A DNA stretch of 64,000 nt from E44-bin88 sp034419075. Lineage in GTDB: Bacteria > Chloroflexota > Dehalococcoidia > Dehalococcoidales > BS750m-G39. The translations under genes were made by a program, and so were the position numbers. This document shows positions 17,705 to 26,734 of this stretch, piece after piece (position 1 is the first letter of the stretch; every line of letters begins with the position of its first letter). Where the stretch lies: NCBI GenBank assembly GCA_034419075.1, contig DAOULR010000009.1, forward strand, positions 1 to 64,000, written 5' to 3'. A model generated the notes under the pieces. It was not told where the DNA came from. It worked only from the letters and a program-made list of their open reading frames with translations, and searched no databases.

Positions 17705-18264
17705 TGATGCCAAGAGAATCCGAAGAAGAACCTAAAAAAGAAATAAACGAAACTCCCAGCGGGGAGCCTGAGCTCGAACTACCCGATATCGAGGACTTAG
17801 AGACGCTGAAGCAAGCGCTGGCCGAGGCCAATGCCAGAGCCGAAGCCAACCTGGCCGGCTGGCAGCGAGCCCAGGCCGACTTTATCAACTACAAACGGCG
17901 CAGTGAGCAGGAGAGAGCCGAGCTGGCCCAGTTCGCCAACTCCGTGCTCGTGCTCAGCCTGCTGCCGATACTGGACGATTTTGAAAGAGCCTTTATTTCC
18001 ATCCCGCCGCGACTGGAGAAGATTAGCTGGGTGGACGGCATCAAGCTCATCGAGCGCAAGCTCTGGGCGAGCCTGGAGGCGCAGGGGCTTGCCCCCATCA
18101 AGGCTCTGGGCGAGCCTTTCGACCCCAACCTCCACGAGGCGGTGAGACAGGACAAAGGCAAGGAAGGCATCGTTATCGAGGAAGTGCAAAAGGGATACAA
18201 ACTGAACGACAGAGTAATCCGCCCCACTATGGTGGTAGTGGGCAACGGAGAAGAGGAGGCATAA
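17704..18264 (+). CDS. grpE: Nucleotide exchange factor GrpE
   Basis: GrpE releases ADP from DnaK during the chaperone cycle. The 186-residue product has an acidic N-terminal tail, a long helical dimer region (about 35-85 with RAEANLAGWQRAQADF), and the C-terminal beta domain with PFDPNLHEAV and VIRPTMVVVG. Two ATG codons lie in tandem at 17704 and 17707; either could start it. It is translationally coupled to hrcA and lies 4 nt before dnaK. Confidence 0.97.
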   Translation: MMPRESEEEPKKEINETPSGEPELELPDIEDLETLKQALAEANARAEANLAGWQRAQADFINYKRRSEQERAELAQFANSVLVLSLLPILDDFERAFISIPPRLEKISWVDGIKLIERKLWASLEAQGLAPIKALGEPFDPNLHEAVRQDKGKEGIVIEEVQKGYKLNDRVIRPTMVVVGNGEEEA

Positions 18265-18268
18265 AACA

Positions 18269-20176
18269 ATGGGAAAGGTTATTGGTATTGATTTAGGCAC
18301 TACCTTTTCCGCGGTGGCGGTTATGGAGGCGGGGGAGCCCAAGGTAATCCCCAACGCCGAGGGAGGGCGCATCACGCCTTCGGTGGTGGCCATAAGCAAG
18401 ACCGGTGAGCGCCTGGTGGGACAGGTGGCTAAAAGGCAGGCTATCACCAACCCCGACAACACCATATTCAGCATCAAGCGCCTTATGGGGCGCAAGTACG
18501 ACGAGCCCACCGTGACCTACGACCGAAAACTACTGCCTTATAAGATAACCAAGGCGGCCAACGGCGACGCCTGGGTCAAGATGGGCGACAAGGAATACAG
18601 CCCGCCCGAGATTTCGGCCATGATTCTGCAGAAGCTGAAGACGGACGCCGAAACCTATCTCGGCGAGAAGGTCACCGAGGCGGTTATCACCGTGCCCGCC
18701 TATTTCAACGACTCCCAGCGCCAGGCGACCAAGGACGCGGGCAAGATAGCCGGGCTTAACGTGCTGCGTATCATCAACGAGCCCACGGCAGCCTCGCTGG
18801 CCTACGGGCTGGACAAGAAGAAGGACGAGACCATCGCCGTTTACGACCTGGGTGGGGGTACATTTGACATCTCCATCCTGGAACTGGGCGAAGGCACCTT
18901 CCAGGTCAAGTCGACCAACGGCGACACCCACCTGGGGGGCGACGACTTCGACCAGAGGATTATGGACTGGCTCTGCGATGAGTTCAAGAAGGACCAAGGC
19001 ATCGACCTCAAGCAGGACAAGATGGCGCTGCAGCGACTAAAGGAAGCCGCTGAAAAGGCCAAGTGCGAGCTTTCCACCGTGCAGCAGACCGAGGTCAACC
19101 TGCCCTTCGTTACCGCTGACGCCAGCGGGCCCAAGCACCTCAACATCACCCTGACGCGCGCCAAGCTGGAACAACTGGTGGGTGACCTGGTGGAAAAGAG
19201 CATAGAGCCCTGCAAGCAGGCGCTGGCCGACGCCGAGAAGACGGCCGCCCAGATTGACGAGGTGGTTATGGTGGGCGGCCAGACCAGGACACCGCTGGTC
19301 ATCGAGAAGGTGAAGCAGTTCTTCGGCAAGGAGCCGCACAAGGGGGTCAACCCCGACGAGGTGGTGGCGGTGGGGGCGGCTATCCAAGCCGGTGTGCTTA
19401 AAGGAGAGGTGAAGGATGTATTACTGCTCGATGTTACCCCGCTGACGCTGGGCATCGAAACACTGGGGCGGGTGGCCACGCCGCTTATTCCCCGCAACAC
19501 CACCATCCCCACCTCTAAGAGCCAGATTTTCAGCACGGCGGCCGACAACCAGCCCAGCGTCGAGATTCACGTCCTACAGGGTGAGAGGCCGATAGCAGCC
19601 GACAACCGGACGCTGGGGCGGTTTATGCTTGACGGCATACTGCCCGCGCCCAGAGGTGTGCCCCAGATTGAGGTCAGCTTTGATATTGACGCCAACGGCA
19701 TCCTAAACGTCAAGGCCACCGACAAGGGTACCGGCAAGGAGCAGAAGATAACCATCACCGCCTCGTCCGGGCTCTCTAAGGAAGAGGTGGGAAAGATGCA
19801 GAAGGACGCCGAGGCGCACGCCGCCGAGGACGCCAAGCAGCGCCAGGACATCGAGGCCCGCAACATGGCCGATAACCTGGCCTATACGGCCGAGAAGACG
19901 TTGAGGGATAACAAGGACAAGATACCCGAAGAGCTGAATAAAGAGGTCGAGGAAAAGGTCAAGGCGGTCAAGGACGCCCTGCAGGGAACGGATATTGACG
20001 CTATCAACAAGGCGGCCCAGGAGCTGAATGAGGTAATGCAGAAGGTCGGCTCCACCGTCTACGGACAACAGCAGCAACCACCGCCCGGTGAACCGCCGCC
20101 CGATAAAGGCGAAGGCGGTGAGGGGGGAGATGGGGAGGACGAAGGCACCGTGGAGGGTGAGTTTAAGGAAGTATAA
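18269..20176 (+). CDS. dnaK: Chaperone DnaK (Hsp70)
   Basis: A 635-residue ATP-dependent chaperone. The ATPase domain (about 1-375) shows GIDLGTTFSAVAVME, the phosphate loop VYDLGGGTFDISIL and VVMVGGQTRTP. The substrate-binding domain begins after LLLDVTPLTLGIETLG, and a helical lid precedes a Gly/Pro/acidic tail. It works with GrpE (upstream) and DnaJ (21942), and dnaJ is separated from it by four unrelated small genes. It is under CIRCE control as part of the hrcA operon. Confidence 0.99.
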   Translation: MGKVIGIDLGTTFSAVAVMEAGEPKVIPNAEGGRITPSVVAISKTGERLVGQVAKRQAITNPDNTIFSIKRLMGRKYDEPTVTYDRKLLPYKITKAANGDAWVKMGDKEYSPPEISAMILQKLKTDAETYLGEKVTEAVITVPAYFNDSQRQATKDAGKIAGLNVLRIINEPTAASLAYGLDKKKDETIAVYDLGGGTFDISILELGEGTFQVKSTNGDTHLGGDDFDQRIMDWLCDEFKKDQGIDLKQDKMALQRLKEAAEKAKCELSTVQQTEVNLPFVTADASGPKHLNITLTRAKLEQLVGDLVEKSIEPCKQALADAEKTAAQIDEVVMVGGQTRTPLVIEKVKQFFGKEPHKGVNPDEVVAVGAAIQAGVLKGEVKDVLLLDVTPLTLGIETLGRVATPLIPRNTTIPTSKSQIFSTAADNQPSVEIHVLQGERPIAADNRTLGRFMLDGILPAPRGVPQIEVSFDIDANGILNVKATDKGTGKEQKITITASSGLSKEEVGKMQKDAEAHAAEDAKQRQDIEARNMADNLAYTAEKTLRDNKDKIPEELNKEVEEKVKAVKDALQGTDIDAINKAAQELNEVMQKVGSTVYGQQQQPPPGEPPPDKGEGGEGGDGEDEGTVEGEFKEV

Positions 20177-20200
20177 AACGAGGAGGTAAGGGGGTAAATC

Positions 20201-20398
20201 ATGGCTTATAAGTGTCCGGTCTGCGGCATGACGACGGATACCAATCTGGGTATGCGCGGGCATGTCGTCAATGCGCGTTTTCGCTTCGAACAGCACTGGC
20301 AGTGGCTGAAGTCACACGGCATCAACATTACCCGCAAAGTGGCCCAGGGTAACTACCAGCCCCTGATGGAGCTAGTCGAAAAAGAGTGCAAAATATAG
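20201..20398 (+). CDS. Small zinc-finger-like protein
   Basis: A 65-residue basic protein with an N-terminal CPVCG knuckle and later His residues (GHVV and QHW), giving a possible C2H2-type zinc site. The family is not recognised. It follows dnaK by 24 nt with a GAGGAGG site upstream and precedes the PH-like membrane gene by 9 nt, so it may ride on the heat-shock transcript. A nucleic-acid or protein contact role is only a guess from the zinc motif. Confidence 0.7.
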   Translation: MAYKCPVCGMTTDTNLGMRGHVVNARFRFEQHWQWLKSHGINITRKVAQGNYQPLMELVEKECKI

Positions 20399-20407
20399 GA
20401 GGCTAAA

Positions 20408-20869
20408 ATGCCATCAAAGCCAATCTATGAAGAACGGCTGGGGGCAAACACATGGCTCATAGTCGGTGTCTCACTGTGGTCGCTAGCCCTCGGGCTGGTG
20501 CCAGGTATTGTCTTCGGGGGATGGTGGTGGCTCTTCGCCATCTATATCGCCCTGACTGCAGCCATCATCGTCGCCTTCTTCCAGATGAAGGTGCAGCTGT
20601 TTAAAGACAAGCTGGTGGTGAGGTTCGGCTTCATCTACCGCAAGTCTATCGATGTGGCCAAGATACAGGACTGCGAGCCGCATAAGATGGAGCACCCGGT
20701 TAAGAACTACGGGGGGTGGGGCATCAGAAAGGGCAGCGACGGCACCTTTGCCCTGACCCAGGCTTTTATAAACGAGGCGATAAAGTTGGAGACGATTGAC
20801 CAGACCTTTGTCATCTCGTCGCGAAAAGCCAAAGACTGGTGCCAACAAATCAAGAAAGCCCGGGGCTAA
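20408..20869 (+). CDS. Membrane protein with bacterial PH-like domain
   Basis: The 153-residue protein has two N-terminal membrane helices (about 16-58) followed by a small beta-rich domain with the GGWGIRKG turn typical of bacterial PH-like (bPH) proteins that face the cytoplasm. Function is unknown. The stop codon lies in the loop of a GGGGC/GCCCC hairpin. It starts 9 nt after the zinc-finger gene and may be the last gene of the dnaK transcript. Confidence 0.7.
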   Translation: MPSKPIYEERLGANTWLIVGVSLWSLALGLVPGIVFGGWWWLFAIYIALTAAIIVAFFQMKVQLFKDKLVVRFGFIYRKSIDVAKIQDCEPHKMEHPVKNYGGWGIRKGSDGTFALTQAFINEAIKLETIDQTFVISSRKAKDWCQQIKKARG

Positions 20870-20945
20870 AGCCCCCGACTAAGGAGCCTCCCAGAGGCAC
20901 GGAGAGCCAAAAATAGAGGGGTTTTGGGGCTAAAGCCCCCCAAAG
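20861..20945 (+). repeat. Two GGGGCTAAAGCCCCC hairpins after the dnaK operon
   Basis: The same 15-base hairpin sequence occurs at 20862-20876 and again near 20926-20940. The second is extended by TTTT before and AAA after. Neither is followed by a T run. They may end or stabilise the operon transcript, but this is uncertain. Confidence 0.5.
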
Positions 20946-20987
20946 TATTTATAGGGAAAAAGGAGAGTTTAAGCGAAACATTTAAGT

Positions 20988-21116
20988 CCCACCCCACCCT
21001 GATTTTATCTATTCCCACCCGCCACCCTTTAATGTAGAAAGGGGGCTTCGCCCCCTTTCAAACCCCAAAAATAGAGGGGTTTCGGGGGTAAAGCCTAATG
21101 GGGGGGTGGGGCACAA
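20988..21116 (+). repeat. Dispersed GC-rich element, copy C
   Basis: It starts in CCCACCCCACCC, carries the family hairpin AAAGGGGGC-TTC-GCCCCCTTT (21038-21058), then CAAACCCC, and ends in GGGGGGGTGGGG. The second hairpin is degraded. It sits at the left border of the AT-rich HNH/zinc-ribbon pair. Confidence 0.7.
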
Positions 21117-21124
21117 GGATTGAG

Positions 21125-21673
21125 ATGGAAAAATTAAAACAGAATAAACGCGATGATTTTAATCCAAAAACAATAGCAGCCCTAGCCAAACGTGCGTCAT
21201 ATATCTGCTCTAACCCCGAATGCCGCTCTCTTACGTTATACCCTTCTGAAAAGAACTCTGAGGAATCTATATACATAGGCAAAGCTGCCCACATTACCGC
21301 GGCTTCAGAAGGTGGCCCAAGATACGATCCATCACTTACACCAGAACAGCGCTCTTCTATTGGAAATGGGATATTCTTGTGTTCCAATTGTGCTGAAATG
21401 ATTGACAAAAATAACGGCATAGATTTTCCAGTAGATTTGTTGAGAGAATGGAAGAGGAAGCATGAAGCGTGGGTTAAAGCAAATTTGAATAAATCATCAA
21501 ATGCTCCTATTTCAATAATAGACGGTGAGCATCACGCTAAAGGAAAAGGCAATGTAACAGCAATAGATGCCCAAGAGCCAGTGTTTCTGAAACCAGGGAC
21601 TAAAGCAACCGCAGAAGGTGAAGGTAACGTCACAGCTACTCGTATTGCATACAAAAGTGGGGAGAAGAGATGA
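21125..21673 (+). CDS. HNH endonuclease-like protein
   Basis: A 182-residue protein, visibly AT-richer than its neighbours. The HNH-type core runs from RASYICSNPEC through AAHITAASEGGPRY to FLCSNCAEMIDKN, giving a zinc-binding Cys set around a beta-beta-alpha metal site. After a Trp-rich helix, the C terminus has two similar short segments (GKGNVTAID and GEGNVTATRIA). ATG 21125 gives the best start, although the ribosome site is weak. It overlaps the following gene by ATGA. The pair interrupts the dnaK-dnaJ order, so horizontal arrival is likely; a nuclease or defence role is inferred only. Confidence 0.7.
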   Translation: MEKLKQNKRDDFNPKTIAALAKRASYICSNPECRSLTLYPSEKNSEESIYIGKAAHITAASEGGPRYDPSLTPEQRSSIGNGIFLCSNCAEMIDKNNGIDFPVDLLREWKRKHEAWVKANLNKSSNAPISIIDGEHHAKGKGNVTAIDAQEPVFLKPGTKATAEGEGNVTATRIAYKSGEKR

Positions 21674-21909
21674 AGACTGGAGCATTTTTTGGATATAAAT
21701 GTCCGAAATGTGGGTCAAAATCTGATATTATGGGGGAAGTTGGCTCAGACGAACCACGTTGCCCAAGCTGTGGGGCAACTATGGAACCTGACCCAGAGGG
21801 AACCACAAGTACAGCAAACGCATACTGCCCTAACTGTAAATCCTTTTTCGCTTTAGTCAATTCAGATAGATGCCCAATTTGTGGAGGGCCTTTTTCACAA
21901 CCGCCGTAA
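21670..21909 (+). CDS. Zinc-ribbon protein with four CPxC knuckles
   Basis: A 79-residue protein made of two zinc ribbons: CPKCG and CPSCG, then CPNCK and CPICG. It overlaps the HNH-like gene by ATGA and shares its AT-rich composition, so the two are probably one unit. It has no membrane segment. Such ribbons often bind nucleic acid or a partner protein. No specific family is recognised. Confidence 0.7.
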   Translation: MKTGAFFGYKCPKCGSKSDIMGEVGSDEPRCPSCGATMEPDPEGTTSTANAYCPNCKSFFALVNSDRCPICGGPFSQPP

Positions 21910-21941
21910 GAAGCTAGAGGGGAAGATTGGGGTTTTAATAT

Positions 21942-23051
21942 ATGCCGACCAAACGCGATTATTACGAAGTCCTGGGCGTTGACCGCGACGCCACCGACGA
22001 AGAGATAAAGCGGGCCTTTCGCCAGCTGGCCTTCAAGTATCACCCCGACCACAACCACGACGATATGGCCGGGGAGAGGTTCAAGGAGATCAACGAAGCC
22101 TACCAGGTGCTCTGCGACCCCGACAAGCGTGCCGCCTACGACCGCTACGGGCACAGCGGCGCCGAGGGCTTCTTCGGCCAGGGATTCGAGGGCTTTGACT
22201 TCGGCGGCTTCGGCGAAATCTTCAACGCCTTCTTCGGCGGTGGTGCCGCCGCCAGCCGCCAGACCTCACAGCGGGGCGCCGACCTGCGCTACGAAATAAC
22301 CCTCGACTTCGAGGAAGCCGCCCTGGGCTGCGAGAAGAAGGTTTCTATAGCGCGCACCGAGAACTGCCCGACCTGCCAGGGCACGGGCAGCCAGCCGGGC
22401 AGCCAGCCCAGCCGATGCCCCAACTGCAACGGCAGCGGACAGGTACGCCGCGTCCACCAGAGCATCTTCGGGCGTTTCGCCCAGACCGCCACCTGCCCAC
22501 AATGCCGCGGTGAGGGACAGATTATCACCGAGCCCTGCCCCCGATGCAAGGGCAGCGGTAAGGAAAGGCATAAGCGCAAGATTGAGGTCAAGGTACCCGC
22601 CGGGGTGGATAACGGCTCCCAGATACGCCTCAAGGGCGAGGGAGAAGCGGGGACGAGGGGCGGGGCGGCGGGCGACCTTTATATCGCCATAGCCATCAAG
22701 GAGCACGAGTTCTTCAGCCGCTACCGCGACGACCTACTCTACGAACTGCCCGTTAACTTCGCCCAGGCGGCGCTGGGCACCGAGGTCGAGGTCCCCACGC
22801 TGGACGGCAACACCAGGCTCAAAATTCCCGCCGGCAGCCAGACGGGGGAGGTCTTTAAGCTCAAAGGCAAGGGAGTTGCCCACCTGCGGGGTGGGGGGCA
22901 CGGCGACCTGCTGGTGACGCTTTTCGTGGCCACGCCCGATTCGCTCAACGGCCAGCAAAAAAAGCTGCTACAAGAGCTGGAAGAGAGCCTTAGTCAAAAT
23001 AATATGCCCAAGCCCAAGAAGTGGCGGGGATTTTCGAGACCCGAATACTAG
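21942..23051 (+). CDS. dnaJ: Chaperone DnaJ (Hsp40)
   Basis: DnaJ stimulates the DnaK ATPase and delivers substrates. The 369-residue product is a full type I protein: J domain (about 1-70) with the HPD tripeptide in KYHPDHNH, a Gly/Phe-rich stretch (FGQGFEGFDFGGFG), then a zinc domain with four CxxCxGxG repeats (CPTCQGTG, CPNCNGSG, CPQCRGEG, CPRCKGSG) and the two C-terminal beta domains. It is separated from dnaK by about 1.8 kb. No clear promoter or CIRCE precedes it, so it may depend on readthrough. Confidence 0.98.
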   Translation: MPTKRDYYEVLGVDRDATDEEIKRAFRQLAFKYHPDHNHDDMAGERFKEINEAYQVLCDPDKRAAYDRYGHSGAEGFFGQGFEGFDFGGFGEIFNAFFGGGAAASRQTSQRGADLRYEITLDFEEAALGCEKKVSIARTENCPTCQGTGSQPGSQPSRCPNCNGSGQVRRVHQSIFGRFAQTATCPQCRGEGQIITEPCPRCKGSGKERHKRKIEVKVPAGVDNGSQIRLKGEGEAGTRGGAAGDLYIAIAIKEHEFFSRYRDDLLYELPVNFAQAALGTEVEVPTLDGNTRLKIPAGSQTGEVFKLKGKGVAHLRGGGHGDLLVTLFVATPDSLNGQQKKLLQELEESLSQNNMPKPKKWRGFSRPEY

Positions 23052-23055
23052 AATC

Positions 23056-24096
23056 TTAGTGGCGGAATAGCGAGAACAGCCGCCAGCGCCGACCCATCAG
23101 CTCGTGCCTGGCTTCAGCTTCCATCAGCTCCAGCGATGCCTTCTTGGGGTCAAGCCCCTCGTAGAGCACTCTGTATATCTTTTCGGTGATGGGCATCTCC
23201 ATCTCTAACTGCTTGGACAGCTTGTGGGCGACGACGGTAGTGCCCACCCCCTCCGCCACGCTGGTCATCGAGTCCAGTATTTCCTTGAGCGAGCGCCCCT
23301 TGGTCAGCTCCACGCCGACATAGTGGTTGCGGCTCAAGGGGCTAGAGCAGGTGGTGATAAGGTCGCCCAGGCCCGTCAGCCCGGAAAAGGTGAGGGGATT
23401 GGCGCCCAGGGCCACGCCCAGCGCTGTTATCTCAGTAAGGCCGCGGGTAATCAGCGCCGCCTTGGCGTTATCGCCATAGCCCAGGCCGTCGGCGATGCCC
23501 GCGCCCAGGGCGATGATGTTCTTTAATGCCCCACCCAGCTCGACGCCGATGACATCGCTGTTGGTGTAGAGGCAGATACTGGGGGTATTGAGCAGCTTCT
23601 GCGCCTTGTGGGCAATCATTTCGTTCCAGGCCGCCACCACCGCCACCGCGGGCAACCCATGGATAATCTCAGCGGAAAGGTTGGGGCCGGAGTGGACGCA
23701 GATATTGGGCCAGAAGCTGGGGCTTATCTCGTCGGCGATGACCTGGGACATGCGCTTGTTGCTGTCAATCTCCAGGCCCTTGGCCGCGCTCACCACCAAC
23801 ATCGAGTTCGTGAGGTAGCCGGAGGCGGCTCTGATGTTGTCGCGCATCCTCTGGGAGGGGACGGCCAGAATAACGGCGTCGGCCTCGGCGATAACATCGG
23901 GCAGCGAAGACATAATTGAGAGCTTTTCGGGAAAGGTAATTCCAGAGATGGCCTCGGCGTGGTGCTGGCCGTTTTGCAAGCGGGAGCATTCCTGCTCGGT
24001 GCGCGCCCAGAGCCTGACATCCAGTCCATTACGCGCCAGTACCACCCCCAGGGTCACCCCCCAGGTGGTGGTACCTATTATGGCAACACCGGCCAT
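23056..24096 (-). CDS. gpsA: Glycerol-3-phosphate dehydrogenase [NAD(P)+]
   Basis: The enzyme reduces dihydroxyacetone phosphate to sn-glycerol-3-phosphate for phospholipid synthesis. The 346-residue product has an N-terminal Rossmann fold (MAGVAIIGTTTWG), SAAKGLE, HSGPNLSAEI, and the catalytic-domain helices with GALKNIIALGAGIADGLGYG. It is the last gene of der-plsY-gpsA and lies 3 nt after plsY, the acyltransferase of the same pathway. Confidence 0.97.
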   Translation of the reverse strand: MAGVAIIGTTTWGVTLGVVLARNGLDVRLWARTEQECSRLQNGQHHAEAISGITFPEKLSIMSSLPDVIAEADAVILAVPSQRMRDNIRAASGYLTNSMLVVSAAKGLEIDSNKRMSQVIADEISPSFWPNICVHSGPNLSAEIIHGLPAVAVVAAWNEMIAHKAQKLLNTPSICLYTNSDVIGVELGGALKNIIALGAGIADGLGYGDNAKAALITRGLTEITALGVALGANPLTFSGLTGLGDLITTCSSPLSRNHYVGVELTKGRSLKEILDSMTSVAEGVGTTVVAHKLSKQLEMEMPITEKIYRVLYEGLDPKKASLELMEAEARHELMGRRWRLFSLFRH

Positions 24097-24099
24097 GCC

Positions 24100-24804
24100 C
24101 TATTTTGCCCCCTGGGGGAAGCTGGGGGGAGGCAAGTTCACCCCCTCCGCCCTCTCGCCGAGCTTGCGCTCCTTGCCCGATATTAAGCGACGGATATTAT
24201 CGCGGTGCATGACAAAGATTATGATTCCCCCCACCACGGCGTAGAAGAGATACTCTACGGGGAAGTTGTTGAGAATGGTCAGCGGGACTAATATGGCGTA
24301 GCTGCCCACCGCCCCAGCCAGCGAGCCCAGCGAGACGAAGCGGGTAAGTCCCGCGCCGATGATGAGGACCTCACCGCCGAAAAGCGCCGCCACTGGACAG
24401 AGGGCGACCAGCCCGCCGAAGAAGGTGGCCACGCCCCGGCCTCCCTTGAATTTAAGGAATATCGGCCAGATATGGCCAGTCACGGCCGCCAGCGCCGCCA
24501 GTACCTGGGCGCTGGTGAGTAACCACCAGAGGCTTGAGTCGCCGACGAGGAGATAGTCACTGCCGACGATGAAGCCAGCCACCACCACCGCCAATGCCCC
24601 CTTGCATATATCCAGGGCGGCGACAAGAACCCCCCACTTGCGACCCGCCGTGCGGTAGACATTAGCTGCTCCCGTCTTGCCGCTGCCGCGAGTCCTGACG
24701 TCTACCTTGGCCTGCCGCCGTCCCAGAAGGTAGCCGATAGGAATTGAGCCCAGCAGGTAACCGATGACGGCTACCGCTACGAGTTTGAAGACTATAACTG
24801 TCAC
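24100..24804 (-). CDS. plsY: Glycerol-3-phosphate acyltransferase PlsY
   Basis: An integral membrane enzyme that transfers the acyl group from acyl-phosphate to glycerol-3-phosphate. The 234-residue product has several membrane helices, SIPIGYLLG, the RTRGSGKTGAANVYR motif (family GSGNxGATN, with Lys for Asn), and KFKGGRGVAT. It starts with a GTG whose last bases form the TGA stop of der (GTGA overlap), so translation is coupled. The C-terminal tail is basic and longer than usual. Confidence 0.96.
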   Translation of the reverse strand: MTVIVFKLVAVAVIGYLLGSIPIGYLLGRRQAKVDVRTRGSGKTGAANVYRTAGRKWGVLVAALDICKGALAVVVAGFIVGSDYLLVGDSSLWWLLTSAQVLAALAAVTGHIWPIFLKFKGGRGVATFFGGLVALCPVAALFGGEVLIIGAGLTRFVSLGSLAGAVGSYAILVPLTILNNFPVEYLFYAVVGGIIIFVMHRDNIRRLISGKERKLGERAEGVNLPPPSFPQGAK

Positions 24805-26114
24805 TGCTCACCTCGGGTCTTGAAGACGAAGCGTAAGGGCGTGCCCTCGAAGCCGAAGGACTGGCGCAGCTTGTTCTCCAGGTAGTGCTGGTAGGAGAAA
24901 TGGATGAGGCTGGGGTCATTGACGAAGAAGACAAAGGTGGGGGGGTTGACCTCGGCCTGGGTGGCGTAGAGAATCTTGAGCTGTTTTTTGCCCTTGCGGG
25001 GCAGGTTATGCGCCGCCACCGCCTGCTGCACCACGTCGTTGACCTCGGTGGTGGGTATTCGTTTCTGTCTTTCCTGATAGACCTCAAACGCCTGGGGCAT
25101 AACCCTATCCACACCCTGAACGAACCGGGCCGAGGTGTAGACCACAGGCGCGTAGCTCATAAACTTGAGCTTTTTAGTTATATATCTATTAGTTTCCGCC
25201 ATATCCTGTTTTACCGCCAGGTCCCACTTATTGACAACTATTATAACCCCTTTCGCCGCCTGCTGGATATAGCCAGCAATATGCTCGTCCTGAGAGGTTA
25301 AGAGCTCGGTGGCGTCAAGGACGAGTAGAACGATATCGGCTTCATCAATAGCCCGCAGGGCCCTGATTACGCTGTAACGCTCTACTCCCCTGCCCCACCG
25401 GCCTCGTCGCCGAATTCCAGCGGTATCAATAATTATCACACTTTGCCCCCCAAAGTCAAGTAGGGTATTGGTGGCATCGTGGGTGGTCCCGGGGGTTTTA
25501 TCGACGATGGCCCGCTCTTCACCGAGCAGGCTGTTCAGGAGCGTCGATTTACCCACGTTGGGCCTGCCCACGATAGCCAGTTTCATTATTTCGGCGCCTA
25601 TTTCGGGTTCCTGTGGGGGCGGCAGCATGGGGACAACTTTGTCTAATAGCTCGGCGGTGCCCCGCCCGTGATAGGCGGAAATGGCCAAAGGTTCGCCCAA
25701 GCCCATTTCGTAGAACTCGACAGCCTGAATTTCCCGTTTAGGGTTATCCGCCTTGTTGGCCGCCACTATTATGTGTTTATCCGAACGGCGCAGCATTTCG
25801 GCAATCTCCAGGTCGGCAGGCAGGACGCCGTCCTCAATGTCGACGAGGAAAATAATGACGTCGGCCTCGGCGATGGCGGCTTCGACCTGCTCCTTGACGC
25901 CCTGGGCTATGGTGGAGCTGGGCTGCACCTCAAGACCCCCCGTATCGATCAGCGTGAAGCTAGTGTCCTGCCAGGCGATATCGGCGAAGACGCGGTCGCG
26001 CGTGGTGCCGGGCATATCGGCCACGATGGCGATTCTCTTGCCCGCCAGGCGGTTTAAGAGCGTGGACTTGCCTACGTTCTGCCGCCCGACGATGGCTACG
26101 ATGGGTTTAGACAC
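24801..26114 (-). CDS. der: Ribosome biogenesis GTPase Der (EngA)
   Basis: This tandem GTPase helps assemble the 50S subunit. The 437-residue product has two G domains, each with a P-loop (GRQNVGKST and GRPNVGKST). DTGGLE and DTAGIRR switch motifs and NKAD and NKWD specificity motifs follow. The C-terminal KH-like domain contains NPPTFVFFVNDPSL. The start is GTG 26114. It opens the der-plsY-gpsA group. Confidence 0.98.
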   Translation of the reverse strand: MSKPIVAIVGRQNVGKSTLLNRLAGKRIAIVADMPGTTRDRVFADIAWQDTSFTLIDTGGLEVQPSSTIAQGVKEQVEAAIAEADVIIFLVDIEDGVLPADLEIAEMLRRSDKHIIVAANKADNPKREIQAVEFYEMGLGEPLAISAYHGRGTAELLDKVVPMLPPPQEPEIGAEIMKLAIVGRPNVGKSTLLNSLLGEERAIVDKTPGTTHDATNTLLDFGGQSVIIIDTAGIRRRGRWGRGVERYSVIRALRAIDEADIVLLVLDATELLTSQDEHIAGYIQQAAKGVIIVVNKWDLAVKQDMAETNRYITKKLKFMSYAPVVYTSARFVQGVDRVMPQAFEVYQERQKRIPTTEVNDVVQQAVAAHNLPRKGKKQLKILYATQAEVNPPTFVFFVNDPSLIHFSYQHYLENKLRQSFGFEGTPLRFVFKTRGEQ

Positions 26115-26115
26115 T

Positions 26116-26706
26116 CTAATCGACCTCTATCGAGGCGGCCACCTCGTATACCAGTTCTTCGGTAAGAGGGCCGTTAAGCTGCGCGCTCAGGAGGAAATGC
26201 ATACCGTCAATTTCCCAAAACAACGTCATGAACATGCTGCCCTCACGTTTTATCGTAGCCGGATAGCCACCGACCTCGGTGGCTGTGTCGCTTGTCGCGA
26301 TATTACCCGGCGACTGCGTGAGTACTAGCATAGCGTACTCACTGGGTTCGAGAAACTCGTCCCCAAGCCTTGACCAATACTGGGTAACCCATATGGGCAG
26401 TTCGCAGTCTTCAAAAAACTCGCTTAAGGCGATGCAGCGGTCTTCCACTTCAATGTTCAGCCAGCGGCAGAAGCCTTCGGGGATAAAATCGGGGCTGACT
26501 ACCTCAAAGCCGGCCACCTCGGAAGCCTCTTCCAGCGTGGTGGCCCGCCACCTGCCGTCTTCCGCCCAGTGCATCTCATTTTCCTCCTTGGTGGGTTCCT
26601 GGGCTTTATCCTCGGGGTTACAGATGGGCACTTCCCCACCGCAGGACGCCAGCAAGACGGACAACGTCAGGACAATAGCCAATAGAAAAGAGATTTTCGC
26701 TTTCAT
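26116..26706 (-). CDS. Lipoprotein with DUF4367-like domain
   Basis: A 196-residue protein with a lipoprotein signal (LLASC, Cys22). The rest is a single extracytoplasmic domain with LEEASEVAGFEVVSPDFIPEGF, a pattern seen in DUF4367-type proteins. Function is unknown. ATG 26706 is chosen because the signal peptide starts there. It ends one base before der, so it may be cotranscribed with it. Confidence 0.75.
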   Translation of the reverse strand: MKAKISFLLAIVLTLSVLLASCGGEVPICNPEDKAQEPTKEENEMHWAEDGRWRATTLEEASEVAGFEVVSPDFIPEGFCRWLNIEVEDRCIALSEFFEDCELPIWVTQYWSRLGDEFLEPSEYAMLVLTQSPGNIATSDTATEVGGYPATIKREGSMFMTLFWEIDGMHFLLSAQLNGPLTEELVYEVAASIEVD

Positions 26707-26734
26707 AAGACTCTCTCTGAGGGGATACTGCGAA

